This document shows, one piece after another, positions 7,487 through 14,728 of a stretch of DNA of 30,480 bases. The notes beneath the pieces are model-generated. The model did no database searches, had not been told where the DNA came from, and worked only from the letters and a program-made list of their open reading frames with translations. The position numbers and the translations under genes were made by a program. Source of the stretch: Flavobacteriales bacterium UBA4474 (GTDB lineage: Bacteria; Bacteroidota; Bacteroidia; Flavobacteriales_D; Sanyastnellaceae); NCBI GenBank assembly GCA_002389295.1, contig DGOE01000143.1:1-30480 (forward strand). Direction: 5' to 3'. The first letter of the stretch is position 1; the number at the start of each line of letters is the position of its first letter.

Positions 7487-8572
7487 ATGAGGGCCGATAT
7501 TACAGGAATGAATTCCAACGATTCTCTCCTTCGATTGCTCGTTGTGTCGACATTGTTGTTGGTCACGGGCACAGGGCGTGCACAGCTCGTCAACCCCGGG
7601 TTCGAGTTGGCGTCAGGTTGGCCGTCCGCACCAGGCATGTGGCACCTGCTCCCCGGCTGGAACAACGCGATGAGTGGAATCGCGACACCGGATTTCTTTC
7701 ACATGGATGGCACCCTCGGAGGTGACCTCCCGGAAACCCCAGTGGCCATGTGCCAACCCTTTGAGGGGCGGGGTGTCGCTGGGTTGGCCGTGATCAAGAG
7801 AAATGGAGTGGGGCAGCCCTTGTCACGGGAGTATCTCGTGCAGGAATTTGACACCCCACTTGAAGTGGGGCAGCATTACACGTTGTCTTTCCGGTTTACC
7901 AATGGAGAGCGGCTCCCGACCTCCTTGTCAGGGTTGGCGGTCAACGGCGTTGGGGTGGCAATGACTGTGGAGCAACCCGTCCAGTTTGGCGATGGCCTGC
8001 TCGACCTGTCGTCCGTTTTTGCCTTTCCCTATGCCCGTTACGAAGAGGATTGGGAGCAGGTCACCATCAATTTTCAAGCAACGGCGCCCTGCAGGTTTAT
8101 GACAGTCGGCGTATTCCTGCCCGATGAGGACCTTGAAGCGGAGATCCGCTCGGGTGAAAACCCCAGCCTGGCCTACTATTTCTTGGACGCCTTTTCATTG
8201 CAGCCCACTGCGCCTCCCGGGGACCCCCAACCTGTGGTGGATGACATCAAGGAGCCCGGCACAGGTGCCGATACCGATGCAGAAGAAGTGCAGTTCGGGA
8301 TGTTTGTCCCCAATGCATTTTCTCCCAATGGAGATGGACTCAACGACCTTTTCGAGCCGAAGGTGGGGGACGTCATGCCCTCCTCGTTTGAAATCTATAC
8401 CCGGTGGGGGGAGCGCATTGCGGAACTCGATCCAGGCCAGCCCCGTTGGGACGGTCGTGATGCGGGAGGAAAGCTGCTCGAGCCCGGTGTCTATATCTGG
8501 TCGTTGGAATGGCCGCGGAGCCTGCCAACGTCACAGCGCAATCAACAGGGGGCCGTCATGCTCCTCCATTGA
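7487..8572 (+). CDS. Secreted protein with type B type IX secretion (CHU_C) domain
   Basis: 361 residues. A signal peptide (LLRLLVVSTLLLVTGTGRA) is followed by a beta-rich region (about 33-240) opening with LVNPGFELASGW, the start of a carbohydrate-binding-like jelly-roll seen in many exported Bacteroidota proteins. The C-terminal gliding-motility-associated sorting domain spans about 272-347: VPNAFSPNGDGLNDLF, then FEIYTRWGERI, WDGRDAGGKLLEPGVYIW. This domain directs export through the type IX system (usually with PorP/SprF-type partners) to the cell surface or outside. No enzymatic motif is seen, so a surface or adhesion role is likely. An in-frame ATG at 7508 is an alternative start, but the promoter spacing favours 7487. 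Confidence 0.9.
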   Translation: MRADITGMNSNDSLLRLLVVSTLLLVTGTGRAQLVNPGFELASGWPSAPGMWHLLPGWNNAMSGIATPDFFHMDGTLGGDLPETPVAMCQPFEGRGVAGLAVIKRNGVGQPLSREYLVQEFDTPLEVGQHYTLSFRFTNGERLPTSLSGLAVNGVGVAMTVEQPVQFGDGLLDLSSVFAFPYARYEEDWEQVTINFQATAPCRFMTVGVFLPDEDLEAEIRSGENPSLAYYFLDAFSLQPTAPPGDPQPVVDDIKEPGTGADTDAEEVQFGMFVPNAFSPNGDGLNDLFEPKVGDVMPSSFEIYTRWGERIAELDPGQPRWDGRDAGGKLLEPGVYIWSLEWPRSLPTSQRNQQGAVMLLH

Positions 8573-8586
8573 CCGGGCGAGGACCT

Positions 8587-10209
8587 GTGTCGCAATCAAC
8601 GCACGTTTCGCTTGTCCAAACACTGCCGGCCACGCATGTCGTGAGGAGGTGGTGGGAGGAATCTTTGCCTGTGGCGCCTGAGGGCACCCAGTGGCCCAAG
8701 CGCCCTGAATCCGCTGCATTCGATGTCATCCGAGAACAAGTCGGAGACAATGCCCACGGTCCGTTGGTTGTCGCGCGCATCAAAGAGCAGTACCGCAGGG
8801 GCAACACGCCCGTTCCCTCGCGTTTGGACGCATTGGAGCAGCCGGCAGCGCGAACGGTCACGACGGGCCACCAGTTGTGTATCGCTGGCGGACCGGCATT
8901 TACCTATTACAAGATTCAGACGGCCATTTCCCTGGCCGCTCGGTTGGAGCGGCGATGGGGGGTGCCCGTGCTGCCTGTTTTCTGGCTGGCGTCTGAAGAC
9001 CATGACTTCGAGGAAGTCAGCAAGGTGTGGGATGGCGACGGCTGGCGGGCTTGGGCCCCCGAGGGGAATGGACAGGGCGCGGTGGGCCGAATGGCCACAA
9101 CTGGGCTGCCATCCGTGCTTTCTGACTGGGCCGAGCATGTGGGCGTTTCCAGTGCCGTTGCCCAGGAGCTGGCCAGCGTTGGAAAGGCGAATTTGGCCGA
9201 TGCGATGCGCCATTGGGTGCACATGATGTTCGGCCAAGACCGGGTGATCGTCCTGGACGGCGATGACCCCGATTTGAAGGCGGCCTTCGTGCCGGTGATG
9301 GAGCAAGAGGTGGTGTCCGCCATCACAGAAGAGGAAGTGACCCGATGCGACGCCATTCTTCATGCGGAAGGCACATCGCCCCAGGTGCATGTCCGCAGTT
9401 GCAACCTCTTTCATTTGACAGCCAACGGGCGGCACCGGCTCGTACAAGAGGACGGGCATTGGAAGGCATTGGGCGGCGGGCAGACCTGGGCCAATACCGC
9501 GGCACTCACAGCAGAGATGCGCGCGGACCCGGCGGCGTTTTCTCCCAACGCCTTGCTGAGGCCCGTCTACCAATCTCATGTGTTGCCCGATGTGGCCACA
9601 GTCGGGGGCATGGCAGAAGTGGCCTATTGGCTGCAATTGTCCGGCCTGTATGCGCGATTGGGCATGGCGCAGCCGGCTCTGGTTCCGCGAGACGGAGCCA
9701 TTGTGCTGCCCCAGCGGTGGGCGCAGTTGAAGCAGCGAATGGCCATCGCCGATGCGGACCTGGGGGCGCGCCTGGACCAATGGGAGTCAGGTTGGGTCAG
9801 TGGGGCACACCCTCCCGAAGTGGACGCCTGGCGTCAGTCCATGCGGGCGGAAGCAGAAGCAGCCCGCCTTGATTTTGGCGCGGTGGACGCATCATTGGAG
9901 GGGAGCATAAAAGCCACTCGCGCCAAAATGGAAGCGCTGCTGGACAGGCTCGAGCAACAAGGCCGCAAGGCGGTCAAAAGAAAAGAAGAGGGGGCGATGG
10001 AGCGCCTTGCACGCCTGCACCATTGGGTCAATCCAAACGGCAAACCCCAGGAGCGCACCTGCCATTTTTGGCAGCTTGCCGCTGAATGGGACAAACAATC
10101 AGGGGGCAATTCATCCTTGGAGGGTGCCATCGAACAAGCCATGCAAGAAGGGCACGAAGGCAGTGATTGGCGTCCGTTGTTGCATGTATTGCACCCCGAT
10201 TCGGCGTAA
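8587..10209 (+). CDS. bshC: Bacillithiol biosynthesis cysteine-adding enzyme BshC
   Basis: Putative cysteine ligase that adds Cys to glucosaminyl-malate in the last step of bacillithiol synthesis. Family blocks are TVTTGHQLCIAGGPAFTYYK (substrate-site region), VLPVFWLASEDHDFEEVSKV, LRPVYQSHVLPDVATVGGMA-like (with TVGGMAEVAYW) and a coiled-coil stretch near the C-terminus (about 440-490, rich in Ala, Glu, Lys). The frame is open from an ATG at 8509, but that would overlap the previous gene by 64 bases. The GTG at 8587, preceded by GAGGA at 8579-8583, gives 540 residues, near the family's usual length. The start is therefore uncertain; the identity is not. BshA and BshB genes are not in the window. 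Confidence 0.92.
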   Translation: MSQSTHVSLVQTLPATHVVRRWWEESLPVAPEGTQWPKRPESAAFDVIREQVGDNAHGPLVVARIKEQYRRGNTPVPSRLDALEQPAARTVTTGHQLCIAGGPAFTYYKIQTAISLAARLERRWGVPVLPVFWLASEDHDFEEVSKVWDGDGWRAWAPEGNGQGAVGRMATTGLPSVLSDWAEHVGVSSAVAQELASVGKANLADAMRHWVHMMFGQDRVIVLDGDDPDLKAAFVPVMEQEVVSAITEEEVTRCDAILHAEGTSPQVHVRSCNLFHLTANGRHRLVQEDGHWKALGGGQTWANTAALTAEMRADPAAFSPNALLRPVYQSHVLPDVATVGGMAEVAYWLQLSGLYARLGMAQPALVPRDGAIVLPQRWAQLKQRMAIADADLGARLDQWESGWVSGAHPPEVDAWRQSMRAEAEAARLDFGAVDASLEGSIKATRAKMEALLDRLEQQGRKAVKRKEEGAMERLARLHHWVNPNGKPQERTCHFWQLAAEWDKQSGGNSSLEGAIEQAMQEGHEGSDWRPLLHVLHPDSA

Positions 10210-10214
10210 GTTCG

Positions 10215-10222
10215 TATCTTCT
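10215..10222 (+). promoter_or_regulatory. Possible -7 element, HAD-like gene
   Basis: TATCTTCT resembles the local TAnnTT-type elements and begins 5 bases after the bshC stop. It would give a leader of about 43 bases that contains the inverted repeat at 10235-10271. Confidence 0.35.
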
Positions 10223-10234
10223 TTCAGAGAGGTA

Positions 10235-10271
10235 ATGGTCCTTTCTTCTTCCCCCCCCAACCAAGGACCAT
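10235..10271 (+). promoter_or_regulatory. Inverted repeat that can sequester the start codon at 10270
   Basis: ATGGTCCTT (10235-10243) and AAGGACCAT (10263-10271) are perfect 9-base inverted repeats separated by a 19-base pyrimidine-rich loop. The right arm contains the first two bases of the start codon of the HAD-like gene. In RNA this hairpin would bury the start region, suggesting control of translation. Confidence 0.5.
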
Positions 10272-10728
10272 GAAACACCCCGACCCTCAATCATTACAAG
10301 ATGCGCGCGACGCCGAAGGCCGCGCGGCTTCTCCCCAGCTTCCCGAGCACGTCAAGAACTTCCTGATTGACATCGATGGAACCGTCACAGAGGACGTGCC
10401 CAATGAGCAGCCGGAAAGGATGGCCACTTGTGCACCGTTTCCCGATGCGCTGGCAACGTTGAATGGCTGGTACGACGAAGGGCACATCATCACCTTCTTC
10501 ACGAGCAGAACAGAAGACCACCGAGCGGTCACCGAGGCGTGGCTGGTCCAACACGGCTTCAAATATCACGGGCTGCTCATGGGCAAGCCCCGAGGGGGCA
10601 ACTACCACTGGATCGACAACCATGTGGTCAGGGCCACGCGCTATGTGGACAGGTTTACCCAATTGGTCAAAACCACGCGGGAAATCGAGGTCTTCAAGGG
10701 CAACGAGTCCAACGGATCCAACGACTGA
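10270..10728 (+). CDS. Small HAD-like phosphatase-family protein
   Basis: 152 residues. Haloacid-dehalogenase signature residues are visible: motif I FLIDIDGTV (Asp34 nucleophile, Asp36), motif II FFTSRT (Ser79), and a downstream MGKPRGGNYHWIDN block holding the Lys (106) and acidic (Asp116) positions of motifs III/IV. There is no sizeable cap domain, as in capless HAD enzymes that act on large or phosphosugar-type substrates. Such small proteins are sometimes labelled phosphoheptose isomerase, which the sequence does not support. Substrate unknown. An N-terminal tail of about 28 residues precedes the fold and looks disordered; no later ATG would remove it. It converges on ruvX with a 6-base gap. 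Confidence 0.82.
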   Translation: MKHPDPQSLQDARDAEGRAASPQLPEHVKNFLIDIDGTVTEDVPNEQPERMATCAPFPDALATLNGWYDEGHIITFFTSRTEDHRAVTEAWLVQHGFKYHGLLMGKPRGGNYHWIDNHVVRATRYVDRFTQLVKTTREIEVFKGNESNGSND

Positions 10729-10734
10729 TCGGCT

Positions 10735-11148
10735 TCAAGGGCGCGCGTCCAAAAACCGCTGCAGGATGATGGCAGCCGCCACCTTGTCGAGGTTCCCTTT
10801 TTCCCTGCGCTTGGATTTGCGCATGCCACCTTGAATCAAGGCCAGCGAAGCCTCACGGCTCGTGTGGTCCTCATCTACGAAGTGAACCGGGATTTCGGGA
10901 AAGCGCTTTTTAAGACCTGCCGCAAATGCGGCGATGCCTTCCGAACTGTGCGTGCGTTCTCCGGTAAGCAATCCCGGTTGGCCCACCACAAATCCCGCGC
11001 AAGGTTCAGCCGCCACCATGTTTCCAATCACCCGCTCCAGCTCCTTGGGGCTGCAGGTGCATTCTGGCGCAGCAATCATGGCGCCCGAGTCGGTGACTGC
11101 GACGCCAATGCGGCGGGCACCATAATCGAAAGCAATGAACCGGGCCAT
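10735..11148 (-). CDS. ruvX: Putative pre-16S rRNA nuclease / Holliday junction resolvase-like RuvX (YqgF)
   Basis: RNase H-fold nuclease of the YqgF family, 137 residues, implicated in 16S rRNA 5' end maturation and earlier proposed as a junction resolvase. It opens with FIAFDYGARRIGVAVTD, where Asp8 is the first catalytic carboxylate. VVGQPGLLTGERTHSSEGI, VHFVDEDHTSREA and the C-terminal LDKVAAAIILQ carry the other acidic residues. The frame is open upstream to 11196, but the ATG at 11148 begins right at the conserved core and sits 4 bases after a -7 element. It is divergent from dapD, with only 39 bases between the two start codons. Confidence 0.93.
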   Translation of the reverse strand: MARFIAFDYGARRIGVAVTDSGAMIAAPECTCSPKELERVIGNMVAAEPCAGFVVGQPGLLTGERTHSSEGIAAFAAGLKKRFPEIPVHFVDEDHTSREASLALIQGGMRKSKRREKGNLDKVAAAIILQRFLDARP

Positions 11149-11152
11149 GATG

Positions 11153-11160
11153 CGAAGGTA
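11153..11160 (-). promoter_or_regulatory. -7 element, leaderless start, ruvX
   Basis: TACCTTCG on the minus strand ends 4 bases before the ruvX ATG at 11148. It is a TAnnTTTG relative with C in place of the third T. It lies 15 bases from the dapD element on the other strand. Confidence 0.55.
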
Positions 11161-11175
11161 CCAGCTGGACACGGG

Positions 11176-11183
11176 TATCTTCG
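11176..11183 (+). promoter_or_regulatory. -7 element, leaderless start, dapD
   Basis: TATCTTCG ends 4 bases before the dapD ATG at 11188, the same spacing as for ruvX on the opposite strand. A -33 contact for this promoter would fall at or inside the start of ruvX. Confidence 0.55.
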
Positions 11184-11187
11184 CCCC

Positions 11188-12045
11188 ATGGAACAAGCGA
11201 TGGGCGCCGTAGGTAGCGCCACGGATTCATGGAATGCAGCCCGCCGGCTGGTGGAGTTGGCATGGGAGGAAAGGGAGCGGTGCACATTGCCGGAAACGCG
11301 TGAGGCGGTGGAATCCGTGATCGCAGCCCTTGACAGCGGTGCCTTGCGTTGTGCCGAGCCCAGCGGAGACAGCTGGCAGGTCAACGCGTGGGTGAAGAAG
11401 GCCGTGGTGCTCTATTTCCCCATGCGCGCAATGGAAATCCACGAAGTGGGCCCCTTTCAGTTCCACGACAAGATGGCCTTGAAGCGAAACCATGCCGAGG
11501 CAGGTGTGCGCGTGGTGCCCCATGCCATTGCCCGCTATGGCGCTTTTTTGGGCAGGGGAGTCGTCATGATGCCGAGCTATGTCAATATTGGCGCCTATGT
11601 CGGCAGCGGCACCATGGTGGATACCTGGGCCACCGTCGGGTCGTGTGCCCAAATAGGGGCCGACGTCCACCTCAGTGGCGGGGTGGGCATCGGTGGCGTG
11701 CTCGAGCCCTTGCAAGCGGCGCCTGTCATCATAGAGGATGGCGCGTTTATCGGGTCCCGAGCCATTGTGGTCGAAGGCGTCAGGGTGCGCCGGGAAGCCG
11801 TGTTGGGTGCGGGAGTGGTGCTGACAGCGAGCACCCCCATTCTGGATGTCACCGGGCCAGAACCGGTGGAGTACAGGGGAGAGGTTCCCCCGCGCGCTGT
11901 GGTGATCCCCGGTACGCGCAACAAGGCCTTTCCCGCAGGAGAATACGGCGTGCCATGTGCCTTGATTGTGGGCCACCGCAAGGAGAGTACAGACCGCAAA
12001 ACATCGCTGAACGAAGCCCTTCGCACCCACGCTGTGGCCGTATGA
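11188..12045 (+). CDS. dapD: 2,3,4,5-tetrahydropyridine-2,6-dicarboxylate N-succinyltransferase
   Basis: Cytoplasmic enzyme of the succinylase branch of lysine and meso-diaminopimelate synthesis. It transfers succinyl from succinyl-CoA to tetrahydrodipicolinate. 285 residues. An alpha-helical N-terminal domain is followed by a left-handed beta-helix of hexapeptide repeats: AIARYGAFLGRGVVMMPSYV, NIGAYVGSGTMVDTWATVGS, CAQIGADVHLSGGVGIGGVL, then IEDGAFIGSRAIVVEGV. These are near-identical to well-known DapD blocks. The frame is open upstream to 10831 across ruvX, but that is antisense shadow; the ATG at 11188 fits the family start and the promoter. The stop overlaps the next start (ATGA). Confidence 0.96.
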   Translation: MEQAMGAVGSATDSWNAARRLVELAWEERERCTLPETREAVESVIAALDSGALRCAEPSGDSWQVNAWVKKAVVLYFPMRAMEIHEVGPFQFHDKMALKRNHAEAGVRVVPHAIARYGAFLGRGVVMMPSYVNIGAYVGSGTMVDTWATVGSCAQIGADVHLSGGVGIGGVLEPLQAAPVIIEDGAFIGSRAIVVEGVRVRREAVLGAGVVLTASTPILDVTGPEPVEYRGEVPPRAVVIPGTRNKAFPAGEYGVPCALIVGHRKESTDRKTSLNEALRTHAVAV

Positions 12046-13139
12046 GCAAGGCCCCGCCGCATCCCACATTGCCCACCGATGCGCGGGTATGCCTGCTGCA
12101 GCCGGCATTCCTTGGGGATGTAGTGCTGTCGACGGCTGTGCTGGAATCATGGCACCGGCAGTACCCCCAGCACAGGCTCTCTGTGCTGGTGCGCAGCCAA
12201 GCGGCGGGATTTTTTGAGGACCATCCCTTCATCGATCAGGTGTACGCTTGGGACAAGCAGGGCGCGGGCAAATACGTCAGGCTGTGTGGCTTGGCTGCCC
12301 GCATCAGAAAGGCCCGGCCCGACGTGGTCATCAATTTGCACCGCTATGCCAGCATGGCACTTATCGCACGTGCCACCAGCACAAAGGTTCAGACCGGATT
12401 TTCAGGTGCGACCCGCTGGCATCCAACGGGGACCCAGACGGTCGCGCATGCTTTGGGCGACGGCAGGCATGAGACAGAGCGCAACCACAGCCAGGTGGCC
12501 TCTTTTCTCGGCGCATGGGACGCGTCAACGGACCGCCCACGACTGCACCTTTCCAGCCGTCACACGGCAGATGCCGGGCAGTGGCCGACTGGCGCTTTGA
12601 TCTTGGCACCTTCGAGCGTTTGGGCGACCAAGCGTTGGCCCGAAGAGCATTGGCAAAGTGTGGCCGATGGATGGGCAGAGCGCATGCCCCATCGGGAGGT
12701 CATCTTGATGGGGGCCGCCGGTGACCGGAGCCTCCTTCAGCGCATCGCCAGCGGGTGCCGATCGGCGACACCCCGCATCGCAGCGGGTGAACTCAATCTC
12801 ATGGGCGCCGCGGCTTTGATGGCGCAATCGGCCGTGGTCGTGAGCAACGACAGCGCACCCTTGCATATGGCGGGAGCGGTCGATACACCCGCCGTAGGGG
12901 TGTTTTGCAGCACGACGCCGCGCTTGGGCTTTGGCGTGTTGCCCGGCATGCTCAATCAGGGGCGGGCCCTCAACGTGGAAATCGCAGAAGCAGACTTGGC
13001 GTGCAAGCCGTGTGGCCCACATGGACACGCCCAATGCCCGCTCGGGCACTTCAAGTGTGGCCAGGATTTGGTGCCGAAAAAAGTGTGGGAAGCTGCGGTA
13101 GGGCTCAGCAGCCTTCCATCCGGTAGCCGGACTCTTTGA
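12042..13139 (+). CDS. Glycosyltransferase family 9 (heptosyltransferase-like)
   Basis: 365 residues, GT-B fold sugar transferase of the family that adds heptose to lipopolysaccharide inner core, probably at the cytoplasmic face of the inner membrane. N-terminal block: VCLLQPAFLGDVVLSTAVLE. Middle: PDVVINLHRYASMALIA. C-terminal nucleotide-sugar domain: LILAPSSVWATKRWPEEHW, NLMGAAALMAQSAVVVSNDS, APLHMAGAVDTPAVGVF. A terminal Cys cluster (CKPCGPHGHAQCPLGHFKC) is shared by many GT9 enzymes. Start chosen at 12042, overlapping the dapD stop by 4 bases; the open frame extends far upstream antisense-free but inside dapD. Donor and acceptor are not known. The 3' end overlaps the convergent gene by 35 bases. 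Confidence 0.9.
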   Translation: MSKAPPHPTLPTDARVCLLQPAFLGDVVLSTAVLESWHRQYPQHRLSVLVRSQAAGFFEDHPFIDQVYAWDKQGAGKYVRLCGLAARIRKARPDVVINLHRYASMALIARATSTKVQTGFSGATRWHPTGTQTVAHALGDGRHETERNHSQVASFLGAWDASTDRPRLHLSSRHTADAGQWPTGALILAPSSVWATKRWPEEHWQSVADGWAERMPHREVILMGAAGDRSLLQRIASGCRSATPRIAAGELNLMGAAALMAQSAVVVSNDSAPLHMAGAVDTPAVGVFCSTTPRLGFGVLPGMLNQGRALNVEIAEADLACKPCGPHGHAQCPLGHFKCGQDLVPKKVWEAAVGLSSLPSGSRTL

Positions 13140-13464
13140 CGATGCGCAGGACGCAATTGTCAGTGGGGAATTCGAAATATTCACGGAATACCTCGCCTTC
13201 CACCTCCATGTGAAGTTCTACACCGATCAAAGCGCCACTTTGCGGGTGAAACTGGAAATTGCCGTAGTTGAATTTGATGTTCTGGGACTCCAGGTTCAAA
13301 CGCGTCTCGTTCAACGCCTCCCTTGACAGGGGCGCCTCGACTGAGGCAAGCACGGTTTCCTCAATTTCAGGCGTTTCCGACTGAGAGAGGCAAGAAGAGG
13401 TGGGCCATGCGGCAAGCGCAACAATGCCTGCTGCCATGCACAAGTGGGCTGCGAATCGATTCAT
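13105..13464 (-). CDS. Small exported protein, unknown function
   Basis: 119 residues, not recognised. A signal peptide (residues about 1-27, FAAHLCMAAGIVALAAWP) is followed by TSSC at residues 22-25; this is a poor lipobox (no Leu/Ala at the expected positions), so plain cleavage is more likely than lipidation. The mature part is acidic, with a beta-like region (IKFNYGNFQFHPQSGALIG, VELHMEVEGEVFREYFEF) and Cys residues near the C-terminus (NCVLRIV, MEGC) that could form a disulfide. The gene has its own -7 element 4 bases before the ATG, supporting that it is expressed. Its last 35 bases overlap the GT9 gene on the other strand. Confidence 0.75.
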   Translation of the reverse strand: MNRFAAHLCMAAGIVALAAWPTSSCLSQSETPEIEETVLASVEAPLSREALNETRLNLESQNIKFNYGNFQFHPQSGALIGVELHMEVEGEVFREYFEFPTDNCVLRIVKESGYRMEGC

Positions 13465-13468
13465 TTGA

Positions 13469-13476
13469 CCAAGTTA
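13469..13476 (-). promoter_or_regulatory. -7 element, leaderless start, small exported protein
   Basis: TAACTTGG on the minus strand ends 4 bases before the ATG at 13464. It matches TAnnTTTG with one substitution (G for the third T). Confidence 0.55.
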
Positions 13477-13560
13477 AGACCTGAGCCGCTTGTACCCGCG
13501 CAGCATGCCAACAAGCCCTCGGTGCATCGGTTGTGAAAAAGTGAAGCGCAAAGCCGTCAT

Positions 13561-13587
13561 CCCCGCATGAGGCGGGGGGTATTTTCG
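13561..13587 (+). promoter_or_regulatory. dnaN promoter region with GC-rich inverted repeat
   Basis: TATTTTCG (13580-13587), a TAnnTTTG-like -7 element, lies 19 bases before the dnaN ATG. Directly upstream, CCCCGC (13561-13566) and GCGGGG (13572-13577) form a 6-base inverted repeat where a regulator could bind. No DnaA boxes (TTATCCACA-like) were seen in this 142-base gap. Confidence 0.45.
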
Positions 13588-13606
13588 ACTTCCGAATTCA
13601 AAACGC

Positions 13607-14728
13607 ATGCAGTTCATCGTCTCCAGTACCGCTTTGCTCCGTCAACTCCAGGCCATCAGCGGTGTGCTCAACAGCAGCAACACCCTGCCCATCCTGGACA
13701 ATTTCCTTTTTGACATCAAGCCAGGCAAGGCCGGCATCAGTGCCAGTGACCTCGAGACGACCATCACGACTTCCGTGGAGGTTACCGCAGAGGAAGAGGG
13801 CGCCATTGCCATCCCGGCCAAGATGTTGCTCGATATCCTCAAGACTTTTGAGGACTTGCCGCTCACGTTCAAGGTCGATCCCAAGACATGTGGTGTCGAG
13901 TTGACCAGTGAGGCGGGCAAATACAAACTGGCCGGAGCCCATGCCGACGAATTCCCGCGCACCCCGGAATTGGAGGGCGCCACTTCGGTGACGTTGAATT
14001 CAGACACCCTCGCTGAGGCGGTGTCCCGCACGTTGTTTGCTGCGGGCAGCGACGACCTGCGGCCTGTGATGAGCGGTATTTTCTTCGAATTGCGCAGTGA
14101 CCACTTGAGTTTCGTGGCCACGGATGCACACCGTTTGGTGCGTTACGCGCGCAAGGACGCATCCGCTCCTGAAAATGCGGAAATGATCGTCCCCAAGAAG
14201 CCGCTGAATCTCTTGAAAGGCACGTTGCCCATGACCGATGAGGTGGTGGTTTCCTTCAATGAAGCCAACGCCCATTTCAAGTACGGTGAGATGGACCTGG
14301 TGTGTCGGTTGATCGAAGGAAAGTATCCCAACTACGAGGCGGTTATCCCCAAGGACAACCCGAACTGCATGACCATCGACCGCAAGGATTTCCAGCGGAG
14401 CATCAAGCGGGTGTCCATTTTTGCCAACAAGACGACGCACCAAGTGCGCCTCTCACTAGCGGGCAGCAGCTTGAAAATCAGCGCAGAAGATGTGGACTTC
14501 GCCAACGAGGCGCACGAGACACTGGCCTGCAGCTACGCTGGAGACGACATGGAAATCGGGTTCAACAGCCGGTTCCTCTTGGACATGCTCAACAATTTGG
14601 ATGCCCAGCAGATCACCCTCGAGTTGAGCGCGCCCAACCGCGCCGGAATCATCCGGCCACAGCATGACGGAGAGCATGCCGGTGAGGACATTCTCATGTT
14701 GGTCATGCCGGTGATGCTCAACTCCTGA
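13607..14728 (+). CDS. dnaN: DNA polymerase III beta sliding clamp
   Basis: Ring-shaped processivity factor of the replicative polymerase, also a platform for repair enzymes. 373 residues, normal length, with three repeated clamp domains. Diagnostic blocks are MQFIVSSTALLRQLQAISGV, NTLPILDNFLFDI, AIPAKMLLDILKTF, AGSDDLRPVMSGIFFEL, VATDAHRLVRY, LIEGKYPNYEAVIP and a C-terminal GIIRPQ followed by LMLVMPVMLN. The PNYEAVIP and VMPVML segments belong to the peptide-binding pocket. It is not next to dnaA or recF here. Its stop abuts the rhomboid stop on the other strand at TGATCA with no intervening base. Confidence 0.97.
   Translation: MQFIVSSTALLRQLQAISGVLNSSNTLPILDNFLFDIKPGKAGISASDLETTITTSVEVTAEEEGAIAIPAKMLLDILKTFEDLPLTFKVDPKTCGVELTSEAGKYKLAGAHADEFPRTPELEGATSVTLNSDTLAEAVSRTLFAAGSDDLRPVMSGIFFELRSDHLSFVATDAHRLVRYARKDASAPENAEMIVPKKPLNLLKGTLPMTDEVVVSFNEANAHFKYGEMDLVCRLIEGKYPNYEAVIPKDNPNCMTIDRKDFQRSIKRVSIFANKTTHQVRLSLAGSSLKISAEDVDFANEAHETLACSYAGDDMEIGFNSRFLLDMLNNLDAQQITLELSAPNRAGIIRPQHDGEHAGEDILMLVMPVMLNS

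Noticed and set aside
13465..13606. Replication origin next to dnaN
   Set aside because: No DnaA boxes, AT-rich unwinding region, dnaA or recF in the gap.
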